The notes: generated by a model from the letters alone, not told the origin. Positions 8,743 through 18,698 are shown, counted from the stretch's first letter. The stretch: DNA of 64,000 bases from Polycladidibacter stylochi (GCF_001562055.1 NZ_LLWE01000005.1:186001-250000), one strand, 5' to 3'. Numbers and translations: made by a program.

Positions 8743-9449
8743 GCCTTCAAGGCCTTTCTTTTGTTGTACGCGCGCTCATAAGCACGTGCGGTAATATCGT
8801 TCATTACGTTTTCTAGCTGTTGGCGTAGTTCTTCCAACTCACTTTCAGTCGCATTTGAAGGCACATTTATCGGCTCAGCGAACGACATGCATATATGGCT
8901 GAACGGTAAATTCAAACTGGCTTTATCCCAGCTGTTAAAATCATAGTGCCTGCTTGAGGCAATCGCCATAGGTAAAATGGGGCGGCCAGAGTGCTTTGCA
9001 AGCTGAATGATGCCCATGCCCGAAACTCTCGCAGGACCTTTGGGAACATCTGCCGTCATGGCAACGCTTGCCCCCTCTTTCAAGGCGCGCATGGCTTCTA
9101 TAAAACCGCGTAGTCCACCGCGTTTGCTGATCTGGTGAGCCTTTTGAGCTCCCGAGGCGCGGATAAGCCCTATCCCTAAGCGCTTGGCGGCGACGGCGTT
9201 GATTTCTCCATCCGCGCTTTTGGAAACCATCACACGTATTTCCCAGTCTTGTGGGCGGGCAAATGGGGTTAAAAAATGTTGTCCATGCCACATGGACACA
9301 ACAAAGGGCGTCATATTTTTATGTTGGTCGAGGAAACCCGGCGGATCCATTTCAACGCTGCTTGTTTTACGTACAAGGAGCAAGTAATAGGCCATCATCA
9401 GGCCCATGAATTTCAACAATAAAGGGTGACGCCCCAGTTTTTTTAGCAT
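8739..9449 (-). CDS. DUF374 family lysophospholipid acyltransferase-like protein
   Basis: The 236 residues match the DUF374 family, which is distantly related to the LPLAT acyltransferases. There is an N-terminal hydrophobic helix (residues 10-27), then 'VSMWHGQHF' where acyltransferases have the HX4D catalytic motif, and 'MTADVPKGPARVSG' as the counterpart of the substrate-binding block. The family often sits next to waaA in Alphaproteobacteria, and a role in acylating lipid A or a related envelope lipid is plausible but is an inference. It overlaps waaA by 4 nt and lies about 50 nt downstream of the DUF4170 gene, so it belongs to the envelope operon. Confidence 0.85.
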   Translation of the reverse strand: MLKKLGRHPLLLKFMGLMMAYYLLLVRKTSSVEMDPPGFLDQHKNMTPFVVSMWHGQHFLTPFARPQDWEIRVMVSKSADGEINAVAAKRLGIGLIRASGAQKAHQISKRGGLRGFIEAMRALKEGASVAMTADVPKGPARVSGMGIIQLAKHSGRPILPMAIASSRHYDFNSWDKASLNLPFSHICMSFAEPINVPSNATESELEELRQQLENVMNDITARAYERAYNKRKALKA

Positions 9450-9503
9450 TTTTATCAGTTTTCCTAAGCCGAACAGGCTTTCACAAAAGAAGTTCTTTTG
9501 CGA

Positions 9504-9740
9504 TTAGCTTTGTTGGGGATCCAACAAGCGATGCATGTGTACGATAAAATAACGCATTAATGCATTATCTACCGAGCTTTGAGCTTTCGCCTTCCAAGCG
9601 GCATGAGCTTCAGTGTAGTTGGGATATATGCCAACAATATCAAGTTTTTCAAGGTCTCTAAAAGTGATATCCGAGATGTCTTCCAATTCACCGCCAAAGA
9701 CCAGGTGTAACAATTGTTTATTTTCGTGTTCTTGGGTCAT
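9504..9740 (-). CDS. DUF4170 family protein
   Basis: This 78-residue acidic protein matches the alphaproteobacterial DUF4170 family: 'LHLVFGGEL' near the start, then 'VGIYPNYTEAHAAWKAKAQ.TVD'-like text and a C-terminal 'RYFIVHMHRLLDP'. Its function is unknown. It has a good Shine-Dalgarno (AGGAGG) just before the ATG at 9740 and lies between cysQ and the DUF374 gene in the same leftward run. That synteny is typical for Hyphomicrobiales, so an envelope or housekeeping role is likely. Confidence 0.85.
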   Translation of the reverse strand: MTQEHENKQLLHLVFGGELEDISDITFRDLEKLDIVGIYPNYTEAHAAWKAKAQSSVDNALMRYFIVHMHRLLDPQQS

Positions 9741-9778
9741 ATTTCCTCCTGTAAGCCACTTGGAACAACAATCTCATC

Positions 9779-10579
9779 CTAGGGTTCATCCCTACGGAAA
9801 ATTCCTTGTAGCCTTTTAAACAGTTTGACAGGAGATGCCACCAGTTCCGGGTGGTTGGTAGACGATTTATTGTAGAGAAGCGCATTGCCCTGTGCATCAA
9901 CCAGCTGGCCGCCGGCTTCTGCAAGTAGCAAATCCACTGCAGCTAAATCCCAATCACTTGCCCGGGCCTGCGCCATAGCTGCATCCAACCGGCCATCAGC
10001 AACCATGGCAAAACGATAGGCTAGTGAGCCAATTTTGGGCTGAAACTGTAAGCTCGCAGCCTTAGCCTTGGGAGAGGACAGCAATCTATCTGGTCCAGAA
10101 ACTAATGAATTTTCAACGTCTTCCTTTGCGGAGACTTTGATAGGTACATCGTTTTTAAATGCGCCACCTTGCGAAGTGGCTGTAAAAAGCTCATCACGTA
10201 CCGGGCAATAAACGACACCTGCATAAGGGCGACCATTTTCGACAATGGCCACACTTACACACCATTCGGACTTGTTGAATAAAAACGCTCTTGTGCCATC
10301 AATGGGGTCGACCACAAATACCCGCTGCTTTTTCAAACGTTCCGGATTGTCCTCTGATTCTTCCGAGAGCCAACCATAGTCAGGACGGGCTTTTAACAGT
10401 GTGTCTTTTAAAAAGCGGTCAACTTCCAAATCGGCAATTGATACAGGTGAGTTGCCCTGCTTGGTCCAACTTTGGGGGTTTTCTCCAAAATAGCGTTTTG
10501 CAATCATGCCACCGGCTATGGCAGCATTACGCAACAAGACCAGATCTTTTTCCTTGGTGAATTGATCAATTCCCGGCAA
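9779..10579 (-). CDS. cysQ: 3'(2'),5'-bisphosphate nucleotidase CysQ / inositol-monophosphatase family
   Basis: The 266-residue product belongs to the Li+-sensitive, Mg2+-dependent phosphatase fold. The metal site is visible as E73 (GWLSEESE) and D91/D94 (VVDPIDGTRAF), with the C-terminal WDLAAVDLL motif. CysQ hydrolyses PAP, the by-product of sulfate assimilation, to AMP; inositol monophosphatases share the same motifs. I favour CysQ because of length and the conserved pmbA-cysQ-DUF4170 order, but assay would be needed to exclude inositol phosphatase activity. Its start overlaps the end of pmbA by 14 nt. Confidence 0.87.
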   Translation of the reverse strand: MPGIDQFTKEKDLVLLRNAAIAGGMIAKRYFGENPQSWTKQGNSPVSIADLEVDRFLKDTLLKARPDYGWLSEESEDNPERLKKQRVFVVDPIDGTRAFLFNKSEWCVSVAIVENGRPYAGVVYCPVRDELFTATSQGGAFKNDVPIKVSAKEDVENSLVSGPDRLLSSPKAKAASLQFQPKIGSLAYRFAMVADGRLDAAMAQARASDWDLAAVDLLLAEAGGQLVDAQGNALLYNKSSTNHPELVASPVKLFKRLQGIFRRDEP

Positions 10580-11909
10580 TTGTCATTCCTTCCACCGCTA
10601 GTGTGGGGGCGGCAACGGCATATCTTTGATCCAAATCGCTTGCCGCTGTCATATTCATAAACATGTCGCGCATATTACTTGCAATGGTGATTTCACTCAC
10701 CGGATACGCAATTTCCCCGTTCTCGACCCAGAAACCGGAGGCCCCGCGCGAATAATCGCCGGTAACACCATTGGCACCACTGCCAATCATTTCAGTTATC
10801 AGCAAGCCACTACCAAAGTGTTGCAATAGCTGCTCACGGCTTAAATCACCTTCGCTTAGCGTAAGGTTTGTGGTGCCAGGAATGGTGGTAGAACCGGAGC
10901 GGCGAGCGCGTCCGTTGGGGGTTAAGCCCAACTCACGTGCGCTGGCACTGTCGAGAAGCCATGAGGTTAAGACACCATCCTCGATTAACCGCAGCGTCGG
11001 CGCGGCTGTCCCTTCACCATCAAAGGGTGCAGTACCTGCTCCTCTGGGTTTGTAAGGGTTATCGGTGATATTTATAGCTTTGGAAAAAACCTGCTTGCCA
11101 AGCTGATCTTTAAGGAAGCTGGTGCCACGGGCGATAGCTGCCCCAGATATGGCGCCGGCAAAATGTCCTAGAAGTGAACTGGCGACGCGCGGGTCGTAAA
11201 ACACTGGTACTTTACAGGTCTCGAGTTTTCTTGGATTCATGCGCCGGACGGCACGCTCCCCTGCGCTTTGGCCAATCTTCTCCGCGCTATCGAGGTCAGA
11301 CCAGTACGTGCGCGAATCATAATCATAGTCGCGTTCCATATTGGTCCCCTCGCCTGCAACTGCAACCATGGAGAAGCTGGAACGGGACCGCTGATACGCG
11401 CCGACAAAGCCATGCGACGTCGCAAGTACCATGCCTGAAAGTCCCCAACCTGCACTGGCCCCGCCTGATTTGGTGGTACCTTGTACAGCCATACCGGCTT
11501 CTTCAGCCCTTAAAGCAACATCTTGCAGCATGGTTGCGCTTACCTCAGTATCGTCTATGAGGTCTAACAGCGGTATTTCTTTCAGCAAGCGGTCTTGATC
11601 TGCCAGTCCGGCATAAGGGTCTTGAGGGCTGACTGTTGCCATTTGCACGGCACGCTGTGCAAGCGCTTCAATATCTTCTTCGCGGTTGGTAGATATACTC
11701 GCGCTTCGTTGGCCAACAAAGACACGCAAAGATAAGCCATCCCCTTCGGAACGGTCTGTGGTTTCAACTTTACCTTCACGTACGGCGACCGATAAAGATT
11801 GCGAGGTTACGGCAACAGCATCAGCCGCATCAGCTCCGGCCTTTTGTGCCGCTTCAACCAAGTGAAGCGCACGGTCCTGCAAGCGACTGTTTTCTATCTG
11901 CTGTGTCAT
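10566..11909 (-). CDS. pmbA: Metalloprotease subunit PmbA (TldE)
   Basis: PmbA/TldE is the non-catalytic partner that forms the TldD/E protease with TldD (870-2294). The 447-residue product lacks the HExxxH motif of TldD, as expected, and shows the family landmarks: an N-terminal 'ADAADAVAV' region, 'SRTYWSDLDSAE', a central 'VFYDPRVASSLLGHFAGAISG' region, and the C-terminal 'GASGFWVENGEI'. The ATG has GGAGG eight to twelve bases upstream. cysQ overlaps its end, so it heads a coupled run into the lipid A genes. Confidence 0.96.
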   Translation of the reverse strand: MTQQIENSRLQDRALHLVEAAQKAGADAADAVAVTSQSLSVAVREGKVETTDRSEGDGLSLRVFVGQRSASISTNREEDIEALAQRAVQMATVSPQDPYAGLADQDRLLKEIPLLDLIDDTEVSATMLQDVALRAEEAGMAVQGTTKSGGASAGWGLSGMVLATSHGFVGAYQRSRSSFSMVAVAGEGTNMERDYDYDSRTYWSDLDSAEKIGQSAGERAVRRMNPRKLETCKVPVFYDPRVASSLLGHFAGAISGAAIARGTSFLKDQLGKQVFSKAINITDNPYKPRGAGTAPFDGEGTAAPTLRLIEDGVLTSWLLDSASARELGLTPNGRARRSGSTTIPGTTNLTLSEGDLSREQLLQHFGSGLLITEMIGSGANGVTGDYSRGASGFWVENGEIAYPVSEITIASNMRDMFMNMTAASDLDQRYAVAAPTLAVEGMTIAGN

Positions 11910-12007
11910 TTCCCAACCTCCAATTACAACAGTGGTTTTCTAGGCTGCAAGCGTTGCTTAAGCAAGCATACCTTGAAAAAATATTGCCAAAATAAATGGG
12001 TTTGCTG

Positions 12008-13012
12008 CTATATGGGCATAGTGCCTTGCAACAGACTGTCAGCAAGTAGCCCCAGAAATACGAGAAGACCGAACTTGCTGTTGGATTTAAACAAGCGCAG
12101 GCAGTCGTCAGCATTATCAATATTAAGTTGATATATCTGCCAGAGCAGGTGAACTGCCCCCAAAGCCAAGCCCATGAAAGCTGCGTATTTTGCTCCGGCA
12201 AGTATATAAGCAGCTGTGAAGCAAAGCAGCGTCAGACTATATAAAATTACCAGTGCAAATTTCGTTTTATCGCCAAACAGCCGCGCCGTTGAACGTACCC
12301 CAACGAGCGCATCATCCTCTTTATCCTGATGAGCATAGATGGTGTCATAACCGATGGTCCAGCATATGCCGCCAAGGTAAAGCAAAACGGGTGCAGCGCT
12401 TAACGAGCCGGTGAGCGTACTCCATCCCACCAGTGCCCCCCAAGAAAACGCCAGCCCCAAAAATAATTGGGGCCAATTGGTAATGCGCTTCATAAACGGA
12501 TATAGGGCAACAATAACCAGCGATGAACTGGCAAGAATTATTGTGTAGAGATTGAGCTGGATCAGCACCATTAGGCCAATGAACAATTGAAGCAACATGA
12601 ATAGCTTTGCATTGCGCAGGCTCACTTGTCCCGATGGTATGGGCCTTGAACGGGTACGCTCGACCTTATCGTCAATATTTTTATCTACCAAGTCGTTGTA
12701 GGTGCAACCCGCACCGCGCATGGCCACAGCGCCGATAAAGAACAACAGGGCATAATAGGCATTAGGTAGACCGGCATCTGTTGCTATGGTGGCCAATGTG
12801 AGAGACCAAAGACATGGCCAGAGCAATAACCACCAACCTATGGGCCGCTCCCAACGGGCCAAACGGGCATACGGACGCCACTGTTCAGGCAAAACGGTAT
12901 CAACCCAGTGCCCTTTCACAGCATCAGCTACGGGAGCGTGCGCCGCTTGGGGTGAATTATTGTTGTGGTTATTCGAGTTCGACTTTTCTTCAAAAGGCGT
13001 CTGCAAGGGCAT
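12008..13012 (-). CDS. ubiA: 4-hydroxybenzoate octaprenyltransferase UbiA
   Basis: UbiA is an integral membrane enzyme that attaches the polyprenyl chain to 4-hydroxybenzoate in ubiquinone synthesis. The 334-residue protein has about eight hydrophobic helices and both Mg2+-diphosphate motifs: 'NDLVDKNIDDKVERTRSRP' and 'YDTIYAHQDKEDD'. An N-terminal polar extension of about 45 residues, rich in Asn and Gln, precedes the core and looks disordered. It reads toward pmbA but about 100 nt lies between them. Confidence 0.95.
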   Translation of the reverse strand: MPLQTPFEEKSNSNNHNNNSPQAAHAPVADAVKGHWVDTVLPEQWRPYARLARWERPIGWWLLLWPCLWSLTLATIATDAGLPNAYYALLFFIGAVAMRGAGCTYNDLVDKNIDDKVERTRSRPIPSGQVSLRNAKLFMLLQLFIGLMVLIQLNLYTIILASSSLVIVALYPFMKRITNWPQLFLGLAFSWGALVGWSTLTGSLSAAPVLLYLGGICWTIGYDTIYAHQDKEDDALVGVRSTARLFGDKTKFALVILYSLTLLCFTAAYILAGAKYAAFMGLALGAVHLLWQIYQLNIDNADDCLRLFKSNSKFGLLVFLGLLADSLLQGTMPI

Positions 13013-13140
13013 TTATTTTCCTGCAAGTTGACCAAATTGTGGGCTTTGTGATCATTTAAGGCGGTTTTAGCAGTTAATTCCTGTTTGCAAAACACGTAAA
13101 ACACAGCAACCAAGGGAAAGCCCGGTCTCAACCACACAAT

Positions 13141-13695
13141 TTATGGATAGAATTGCCACATGATGTAATCAATAGAGCCTAATTGCCATCGTGTTGATGT
13201 GCCGGGGGCGATCAGCGCTATGTGATTATCGCAAAACCTTGCTTGTTGTGGTAATGACAAGGGCTTGTTATCTATTTCATATGTCAGACCATCAATATAG
13301 ACAGAACTAAGAATTGACAGAGGAATTGCCATTGCCTTGCTGCCTGTGGACTGCAAGTCATCTGCAATTGCTGTAATTGTTTCATCTGTTAAGCGTGATT
13401 GCACTAATGAGGAGTATTCGATTAACGGCATGTGCCAGCTGGTTAGTAATGCGATCCGCCCGTCGTATTCCGGCAAATAGATATAACTTGCCAGAGCAAA
13501 ACCAATTTGAATACGATTAGCAGTGATTAGCCATGCCTGACCAAGTGAAGCGTCAATAAGCAATGTTTGCAAGGCATCATCATAGCTTTTTGTTTGTGGT
13601 AGCTGCATTGAAGAACGATATTCCTTCATTAACTGCAAAAAATCTCGCATATTAAATGGTGTTACCTCATTTACTGTGATTTTTATTGGAGTCAT
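13141..13695 (-). CDS. Protein of unknown function, possibly GNAT-like N-terminal half
   Basis: I do not recognise this 184-residue protein with certainty. Its first half resembles an N-acetyltransferase: 'PFNMRDFLQLMKEYRSSM' then 'QAWLITANRIQIGFALASYIYLPEYDGRIA', which is similar to the acetyl-CoA fold's beta4-beta5. The usual R/QxxGxG/A loop is not evident and the second half has no familiar motif, so it may be a degenerate or divergent member. I start it at ATG 13695; another in-frame ATG at 13752 adds 19 residues but lacks an obvious ribosome site. It is divergent from purD. Confidence 0.5.
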   Translation of the reverse strand: MTPIKITVNEVTPFNMRDFLQLMKEYRSSMQLPQTKSYDDALQTLLIDASLGQAWLITANRIQIGFALASYIYLPEYDGRIALLTSWHMPLIEYSSLVQSRLTDETITAIADDLQSTGSKAMAIPLSILSSVYIDGLTYEIDNKPLSLPQQARFCDNHIALIAPGTSTRWQLGSIDYIMWQFYP

Positions 13696-13834
13696 CTTGT
13701 TTTCTTTTTGTATTCGTTTACCAGCAAGCATGCGTTCCAAAGCATAATTCATGTTTATTAGGACGCTTTTAGTTGGTATTTGTGCCGCACCATGCGCAAT
13801 ATGCGCGACATAGGGTTAACGAGGTCCATTAACA

Positions 13835-15115
13835 ATGAACATTCTTCTGATTGGCTCTGGTGGCCGCGAACATGCTTTGGCTTGGGCGCTGGCAAAATCT
13901 CCTGTGCTGAACAAACTTTTTATTGCTCCTGGCAATGCGGGTACCAAGGCTTGCGGTGAGAATGTGGCACTGGATATTGAAGACCACGAAAAAGTTGTCG
14001 CTTTTTGCCGAGAAAATTTGGTCAAGCTGGTTGTGGTTGGTCCCGAAGCGCCACTTGTTGATGGTCTTGCCGATAGTTTACGTGCTAACGACTTATTGGT
14101 ATTTGGCCCATCAAAGGCCGCTGCCCAGCTGGAAGGCTCCAAAGGGTTTACCAAGGACCTGTGCCAACGGGCCAACATTCCAACTGCCGCCTATGGCCGT
14201 TTCACTTCAGCCCTTGAGGCAAAAAAATACTTGTCTTCGCAAAGCTATCCCATTGTTATTAAAGCCGATGGGCTGGCAGCCGGTAAAGGGGTTGTGATTG
14301 CACAAGATGAAGCGGAAGCTCTTGCCGCAATCGATAATTGCTTTGAAGGCGCATTTGGTTCTGCTGGTGCCGAAGTGGTGATTGAAGCCTTTTTGGATGG
14401 TGAAGAAGCCAGCTTCTTTGTACTTACCGATGGCACCAACATCTTGCCGCTTGCTACCGCGCAAGATCACAAGCGTGCCTATGACAATGACGCAGGCCCC
14501 AATACTGGTGGCATGGGTGCTTACTCCCCTGCTCCGGTGATGAGCGAGGAGCTCATTCAACAAACCTTGGATACTATTATCAAGCCGACAGTTGAGCAAA
14601 TGCGTGCAGAAGCTATGCCATTCCAAGGGGTGCTTTATGCAGGGTTGATGATTACTGATAAAGGGCCGGAGCTGATAGAGTATAATGCCCGCTTTGGCGA
14701 TCCTGAATGTCAGGTGCTGATGCTGCGCCTTAAGTCCGATTTCTTGCCATTGTTGCTTGCTTGCGCCGAAGGTACATTGGACAAGGTAGAAGCAGAGTGG
14801 TTTGACGAAACCGCCTTAACAGTCGTTATGGCAAGTCAAGGCTATCCTGGTTCCTATGAAAAAGGAACCGTTATTGACGACTTAGGTAGCGATTTTGCCG
14901 ATGGCTCAACAATGCTCTTTCATGCGGGCACTTGCGAAAAAGATGGTCAGTTGTTGGCAACCGGCGGGCGCGTTTTGAACATTACAGCACGTGGCGCTAC
15001 AGTGAGCGAAGCCAAAGAAAAAGCCTATACCCGCTTACAATCGGTTAAATGGGAAAATGGCTTTTACCGTGAGGATATCGGTTGGCGCGCGGTAGAAAGA
15101 GAACACAAGAAATAA
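13835..15115 (+). CDS. purD: Phosphoribosylamine--glycine ligase PurD
   Basis: PurD (GAR synthetase) joins glycine to 5-phosphoribosylamine using ATP, the second step of de novo purine synthesis. The 426 residues show the whole family architecture: N-terminal '[16 protein letters not shown]', the ATP-grasp region with '[15 protein letters not shown]', the signature '[16 protein letters not shown]', and the metal-binding '[10 protein letters not shown]'. ATG at 13835 follows a weak purine stretch. A strong terminator sits just downstream, so it is a single-gene unit here. Confidence 0.97.
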   Translation: MNILLIGSGGREHALAWALAKSPVLNKLFIAPGNAGTKACGENVALDIEDHEKVVAFCRENLVKLVVVGPEAPLVDGLADSLRANDLLVFGPSKAAAQLEGSKGFTKDLCQRANIPTAAYGRFTSALEAKKYLSSQSYPIVIKADGLAAGKGVVIAQDEAEALAAIDNCFEGAFGSAGAEVVIEAFLDGEEASFFVLTDGTNILPLATAQDHKRAYDNDAGPNTGGMGAYSPAPVMSEELIQQTLDTIIKPTVEQMRAEAMPFQGVLYAGLMITDKGPELIEYNARFGDPECQVLMLRLKSDFLPLLLACAEGTLDKVEAEWFDETALTVVMASQGYPGSYEKGTVIDDLGSDFADGSTMLFHAGTCEKDGQLLATGGRVLNITARGATVSEAKEKAYTRLQSVKWENGFYREDIGWRAVEREHKK

Positions 15116-15131
15116 CACCTCCAGGAGGTAT

Positions 15132-15163
15132 AAAGCCGGTCCTTGTGCCCGGCTTTTTTTTTG
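15132..15163 (+). terminator. Terminator after purD
   Basis: AAAGCCGG (15132-15139) pairs with CCGGCTTT (15149-15156) over a 9-nt loop and runs into a long T tract. Confidence 0.92.
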
Positions 15164-15225
15164 AGCTATTGTTTAATTTATTGTGCCATATTGAGCAATT
15201 ACCAAACGTTTCGCGGTGAACTGTA

Positions 15226-16059
15226 ATGAAAAATATACGAGTTGGGTTGGCGTTAAGTGGCGGCGGGGCGCGTGGTCTGGCGCATATTCCTGTTTTTGAA
15301 GCCCTTGACGAGATGGGTATAACCCCTGTTGCTATTGCTGGCACATCTATTGGTTCACTATTGGGCGCAGGTTATGCAGCTGGTCTGAGCGGCGATTTTT
15401 TGAGGCAATTTATTCTTGATAGTTTCAAAAATAGAAACAGCGTTGCCAGCAAGTTATGGCAATTGCGGCCGCGCACATTCTCTGAGTTGACAAAAATGAC
15501 GCTCACCCAGGTTAATCCGCAGAGGGTCCTTGAGATTTTCAGTGAGGATTTATTGCCCGAAACCTTTGAGGAGTTAAAGATCCCCTTAATAACAGTTTCC
15601 GGTGACTATTATAGTGGCTCCGAGGTTTTGCACCAAAGCGGACCATTACTGCCCGCCATTGCAGGTAGTATTGCTATTCCTTTTCTGTTCAAACCGGTCG
15701 CCTATGACAATAATCTCCTTATTGATGGCGGGGTTGTGAACCCGATGCCATTTGATTGTCTGCCTAAGGATTTGGATTTTATACTTGCAGTTGATGTCGT
15801 TGGGCGGCCGGCCCGCGATGAAGCCGGCACAGCACCAAGTGGTATAGATTGTGCCGTCGGCGCTATGCAAATACTCATGCAAACAATTGCACGTGAAAAA
15901 CACCGGGAACGAGCACCGGATTTGGTTATTCGGCCTAAAATCGAGCCTTTCAAAGTTATGGACTTTATGAAAGCCGATCAAATTTTAGCCGCCTGCGATA
16001 CGCTTCGGGACGAAACTGTATCCTTAGTTAAGCAAAAAATCGGCCTATTAAACGACTAA
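15226..16059 (+). CDS. Patatin-like phospholipase (RssA/YchK type)
   Basis: The 277-residue protein has the patatin catalytic signature: oxyanion loop 'SGGGARGLAH' at residues 11-20, nucleophile 'GTSIG' with S41, and 'DGGVVNPMP' with D167, which together give the Ser-Asp dyad. This fold cleaves acyl chains from phospholipids. The family includes toxins such as ExoU, but the small cytoplasmic RssA-like forms are common housekeeping proteins; the substrate cannot be predicted. There is no signal peptide. It has its own gap on both sides and looks monocistronic. Confidence 0.93.
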   Translation: MKNIRVGLALSGGGARGLAHIPVFEALDEMGITPVAIAGTSIGSLLGAGYAAGLSGDFLRQFILDSFKNRNSVASKLWQLRPRTFSELTKMTLTQVNPQRVLEIFSEDLLPETFEELKIPLITVSGDYYSGSEVLHQSGPLLPAIAGSIAIPFLFKPVAYDNNLLIDGGVVNPMPFDCLPKDLDFILAVDVVGRPARDEAGTAPSGIDCAVGAMQILMQTIAREKHRERAPDLVIRPKIEPFKVMDFMKADQILAACDTLRDETVSLVKQKIGLLND

Positions 16060-16392
16060 TTGTTTACAATTACTCCAATGAGAAAACTTGAGCGCATATC
16101 AATAAATTTTGCGTAATATTTTAATTATATGAATCACTTCTTTATAGTAATAAAGATGACTTTAGGTAAGTTATACTTATATATTCCAAGAATAGATGCG
16201 AATTAATATAAAAATTATCCTTCAACATCATCTCCACTAGAAATATTTATTTTTAGCAATCTTTAGTTGTATTCTTGTATGTTATGCTACTAATCTTGGT
16301 TTTTGTCAGCGTGGGAACAGCCTCGCCTTTTAAGGTGCGCAATTGTCTCACTTTTTACCAGCACTTTGGCCAGACCAACCGGAGGATCTCCC
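16060..16392 (+). other. AT-rich leader region of the YdeP-type oxidoreductase
   Basis: The 333 bases between the patatin gene and the YdeP-type gene are strongly AT-rich at 16090-16270. I see no stable hairpin or convincing gene. The region presumably holds the promoter, but I cannot assign -35/-10 boxes with confidence. Confidence 0.4.
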
Positions 16393-18684
16393 TTGTCAAA
16401 GAAGCTACCGCACAAAGCGTATACCAAACCTGCAGGTGGCTGGGGATCGATTACCAGCGCTGGTGAAACTCTTATTCAAAACACCGATATTTACACCGGC
16501 GTCAAAACTCTTTTGAAAACCAACCAGCCCGACGGGGTTGTCTGCCATGGGTGTAGTTGGGGTAAACCCGACGAAACTGGGTATTTTGAATTTTGTGAAA
16601 ATGGCGTGAAAACGATGGCTTGGGAAACAGCCCGTCGCCAAATACCGGAAAGTTACATTCAGTCCACACCAGTCAGGGTGCTGCAGTCGTTTAGTGATCT
16701 GGAGCTTGCACAACTGGGACGGATCACTCAGCCACTGCGCTATAGTCGAAAGAGCGGCGTTTATAATAGTGTTAGCTGGGCGCGGGCATTAAGTGACATT
16801 GCGAGTGAATTAAAACAGCTTGCCTCTCCTGACGAAGCTATTTTTTACGCCTCTGGCGATAATAGCAATGAAGCTGCATTTCTCTATCAATTGTTTGGGC
16901 GCATGTTTGGCACCAACAATTTCCCTCGCGATGAAAATACACAACTTGAATCAAGCAATAGCGCTTTAAAGGCAGCGATTGGCACAATTAAAGGGACTGT
17001 AAACCTAAGCGATTTTGAGCGTACAGACCTAATCTTTATCATTGGCCATAATCCCGGCTCAAGCAGTCCGCGTTTCATGCGTGAACTGCGCAAAGCAGTT
17101 AAACGTGGCGTTAAGATTATCAGCATTAATCCGCTTGAGGAGCGTGCTCTACAAGAGTTTGTCGATCCACGCGACCCTTCGGAGTTGTTTTTTAGGCAAA
17201 AAACAACAATCTCTAACTATTTTATGAAGGTTAAGAGTGGCGGTGACATGGCGGTAATGCGCGGCATTGCCAAAGCGCTGTTTACCTGGGATTATGAGAG
17301 CATGCTTGGCTCTGGCACTTTGGTGCAGGGCTTTCTTGAAAATCACTGTGAAAATTTTGAATATTTCGAACAAGCCGTCAATAAGACCTCGTGGAAAGCT
17401 ATTGAAGACCAGTCCGGTCTCACGCAGCGACAAATAGAAGAAGCCGCGCGCATTTATACGCAGGCCAACCGCGCTATTTTCTGTTGGGGCAGCGGTGTTA
17501 CTCAACACAAGCACGGCTATGAAACAGTTCGAGAAATTGTGAACGTTGCCCTATTGCGCGGAAATATAGGAAAAATGGGTGCTGGTCTTTGCCCTATGCG
17601 CCATCAAGGCAATGCACAAGGCATAACAAGTATGGGCTTAAGCGAGCAGCCCAACCCACAGCTACTCAAATCATTAGAACGCGTTTTCCGTTTTGAACCC
17701 AACACCGATGACGGTGTTAATTCATTTGGAGCACTTAACAAAATGCTCTCGGGTGAAGCTAAAGTCTTCATGGGACTAGGCGGTAACTTTTTATCCTCTC
17801 AAGCCGAGCGAAATAGCGCTGTTAAGGCAATGGATAATATGAAGCTCACGGTTCACATTGGATCATCATTGAACCGCACACACCTTCATAATGGCGAAAA
17901 AGCTTATATTTTGCCTTGCCTTAACCCTACAGAAATGGATACTCAAAAGGGTGGCGAGCAAATAACGACCTATGAAGACAATCTTTCTGTTGTTCGCGGC
18001 TCCACAGGCCCCAACCGCCCCATTGGCGAACTGGTACGCAGCCCAGTTTCCATTATTGCCGGTATTGCCAAAGAAACAGTCGGGCGCACGCAGGTGAACT
18101 GGGACCTTCTTTGCACCGATTACGGGCGCATTCGCCAACAAATAGAGCAGGTCTTGCCTGGCTATAAAGAGTTTAACTTTAAAATCCAGCAGGGTCACGG
18201 TTATTATCTCAGTAACAGCGCAAGAGACAGGGACTGGCAAACCGCAAGCGGACGGGCCGAGTTTTCCTATGGCGGCTTACCGGAAAAAACCGTTTATCAA
18301 CAAATGCTGAGTGAACCAGAACCTTGCTTTGTCTTACAGGCGACCAGTTCACACGATCAGCTTGGCCTGCGGATTTTTTCAGAAAATGACCGTTACCGAG
18401 GCATTCGCGGCACACGTAAAGTTGTGTTTATGAATCCCAAAGATATCCGTCGGGCAGGTTTGCGAGAAGGCGCCAACGTTGATTTGAAAACTGTTGGTAC
18501 TGAGGGAGACAGCCATAAAGTCCACGGCTTTACGGTTGTGAGCTACGACTGCCCCGAGGGGTGTGTTGCGGCCTACTACCCCGAGGTGAATGCTTTGGTT
18601 CCACTCGATTCCCACGGTGAAGAAAGCCCAACCCCCGCTTTTAAATCAATTCCTGTATCGATCAAAATCAGCGGTGCGTCCTGA
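16393..18684 (+). CDS. FdhF/YdeP family molybdopterin oxidoreductase
   Basis: This 763-residue protein belongs to the formate-dehydrogenase-like molybdenum enzymes of the FdhF/YdeP type. It carries 'VVCHGCSWGKPDE' near residue 50, the 'SGDNSNEAAFLYQLFGR' and 'RMGAGLCPMRHQGNAQG'-like cofactor-binding text, and a C-terminal dinucleotide-binding domain with 'RYRGIRGTRKVVFMNP'. In E. coli YdeP is linked to acid resistance; its substrate is unknown. The start is TTG at 16393, supported by GGAGGA at 16381-16386; reading further upstream gives an atypical extension. The neighbouring Cds1-like gene converges on it. Confidence 0.93.
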   Translation: MSKKLPHKAYTKPAGGWGSITSAGETLIQNTDIYTGVKTLLKTNQPDGVVCHGCSWGKPDETGYFEFCENGVKTMAWETARRQIPESYIQSTPVRVLQSFSDLELAQLGRITQPLRYSRKSGVYNSVSWARALSDIASELKQLASPDEAIFYASGDNSNEAAFLYQLFGRMFGTNNFPRDENTQLESSNSALKAAIGTIKGTVNLSDFERTDLIFIIGHNPGSSSPRFMRELRKAVKRGVKIISINPLEERALQEFVDPRDPSELFFRQKTTISNYFMKVKSGGDMAVMRGIAKALFTWDYESMLGSGTLVQGFLENHCENFEYFEQAVNKTSWKAIEDQSGLTQRQIEEAARIYTQANRAIFCWGSGVTQHKHGYETVREIVNVALLRGNIGKMGAGLCPMRHQGNAQGITSMGLSEQPNPQLLKSLERVFRFEPNTDDGVNSFGALNKMLSGEAKVFMGLGGNFLSSQAERNSAVKAMDNMKLTVHIGSSLNRTHLHNGEKAYILPCLNPTEMDTQKGGEQITTYEDNLSVVRGSTGPNRPIGELVRSPVSIIAGIAKETVGRTQVNWDLLCTDYGRIRQQIEQVLPGYKEFNFKIQQGHGYYLSNSARDRDWQTASGRAEFSYGGLPEKTVYQQMLSEPEPCFVLQATSSHDQLGLRIFSENDRYRGIRGTRKVVFMNPKDIRRAGLREGANVDLKTVGTEGDSHKVHGFTVVSYDCPEGCVAAYYPEVNALVPLDSHGEESPTPAFKSIPVSIKISGAS

Positions 18685-18698
18685 TCACAGTCCTTGCT

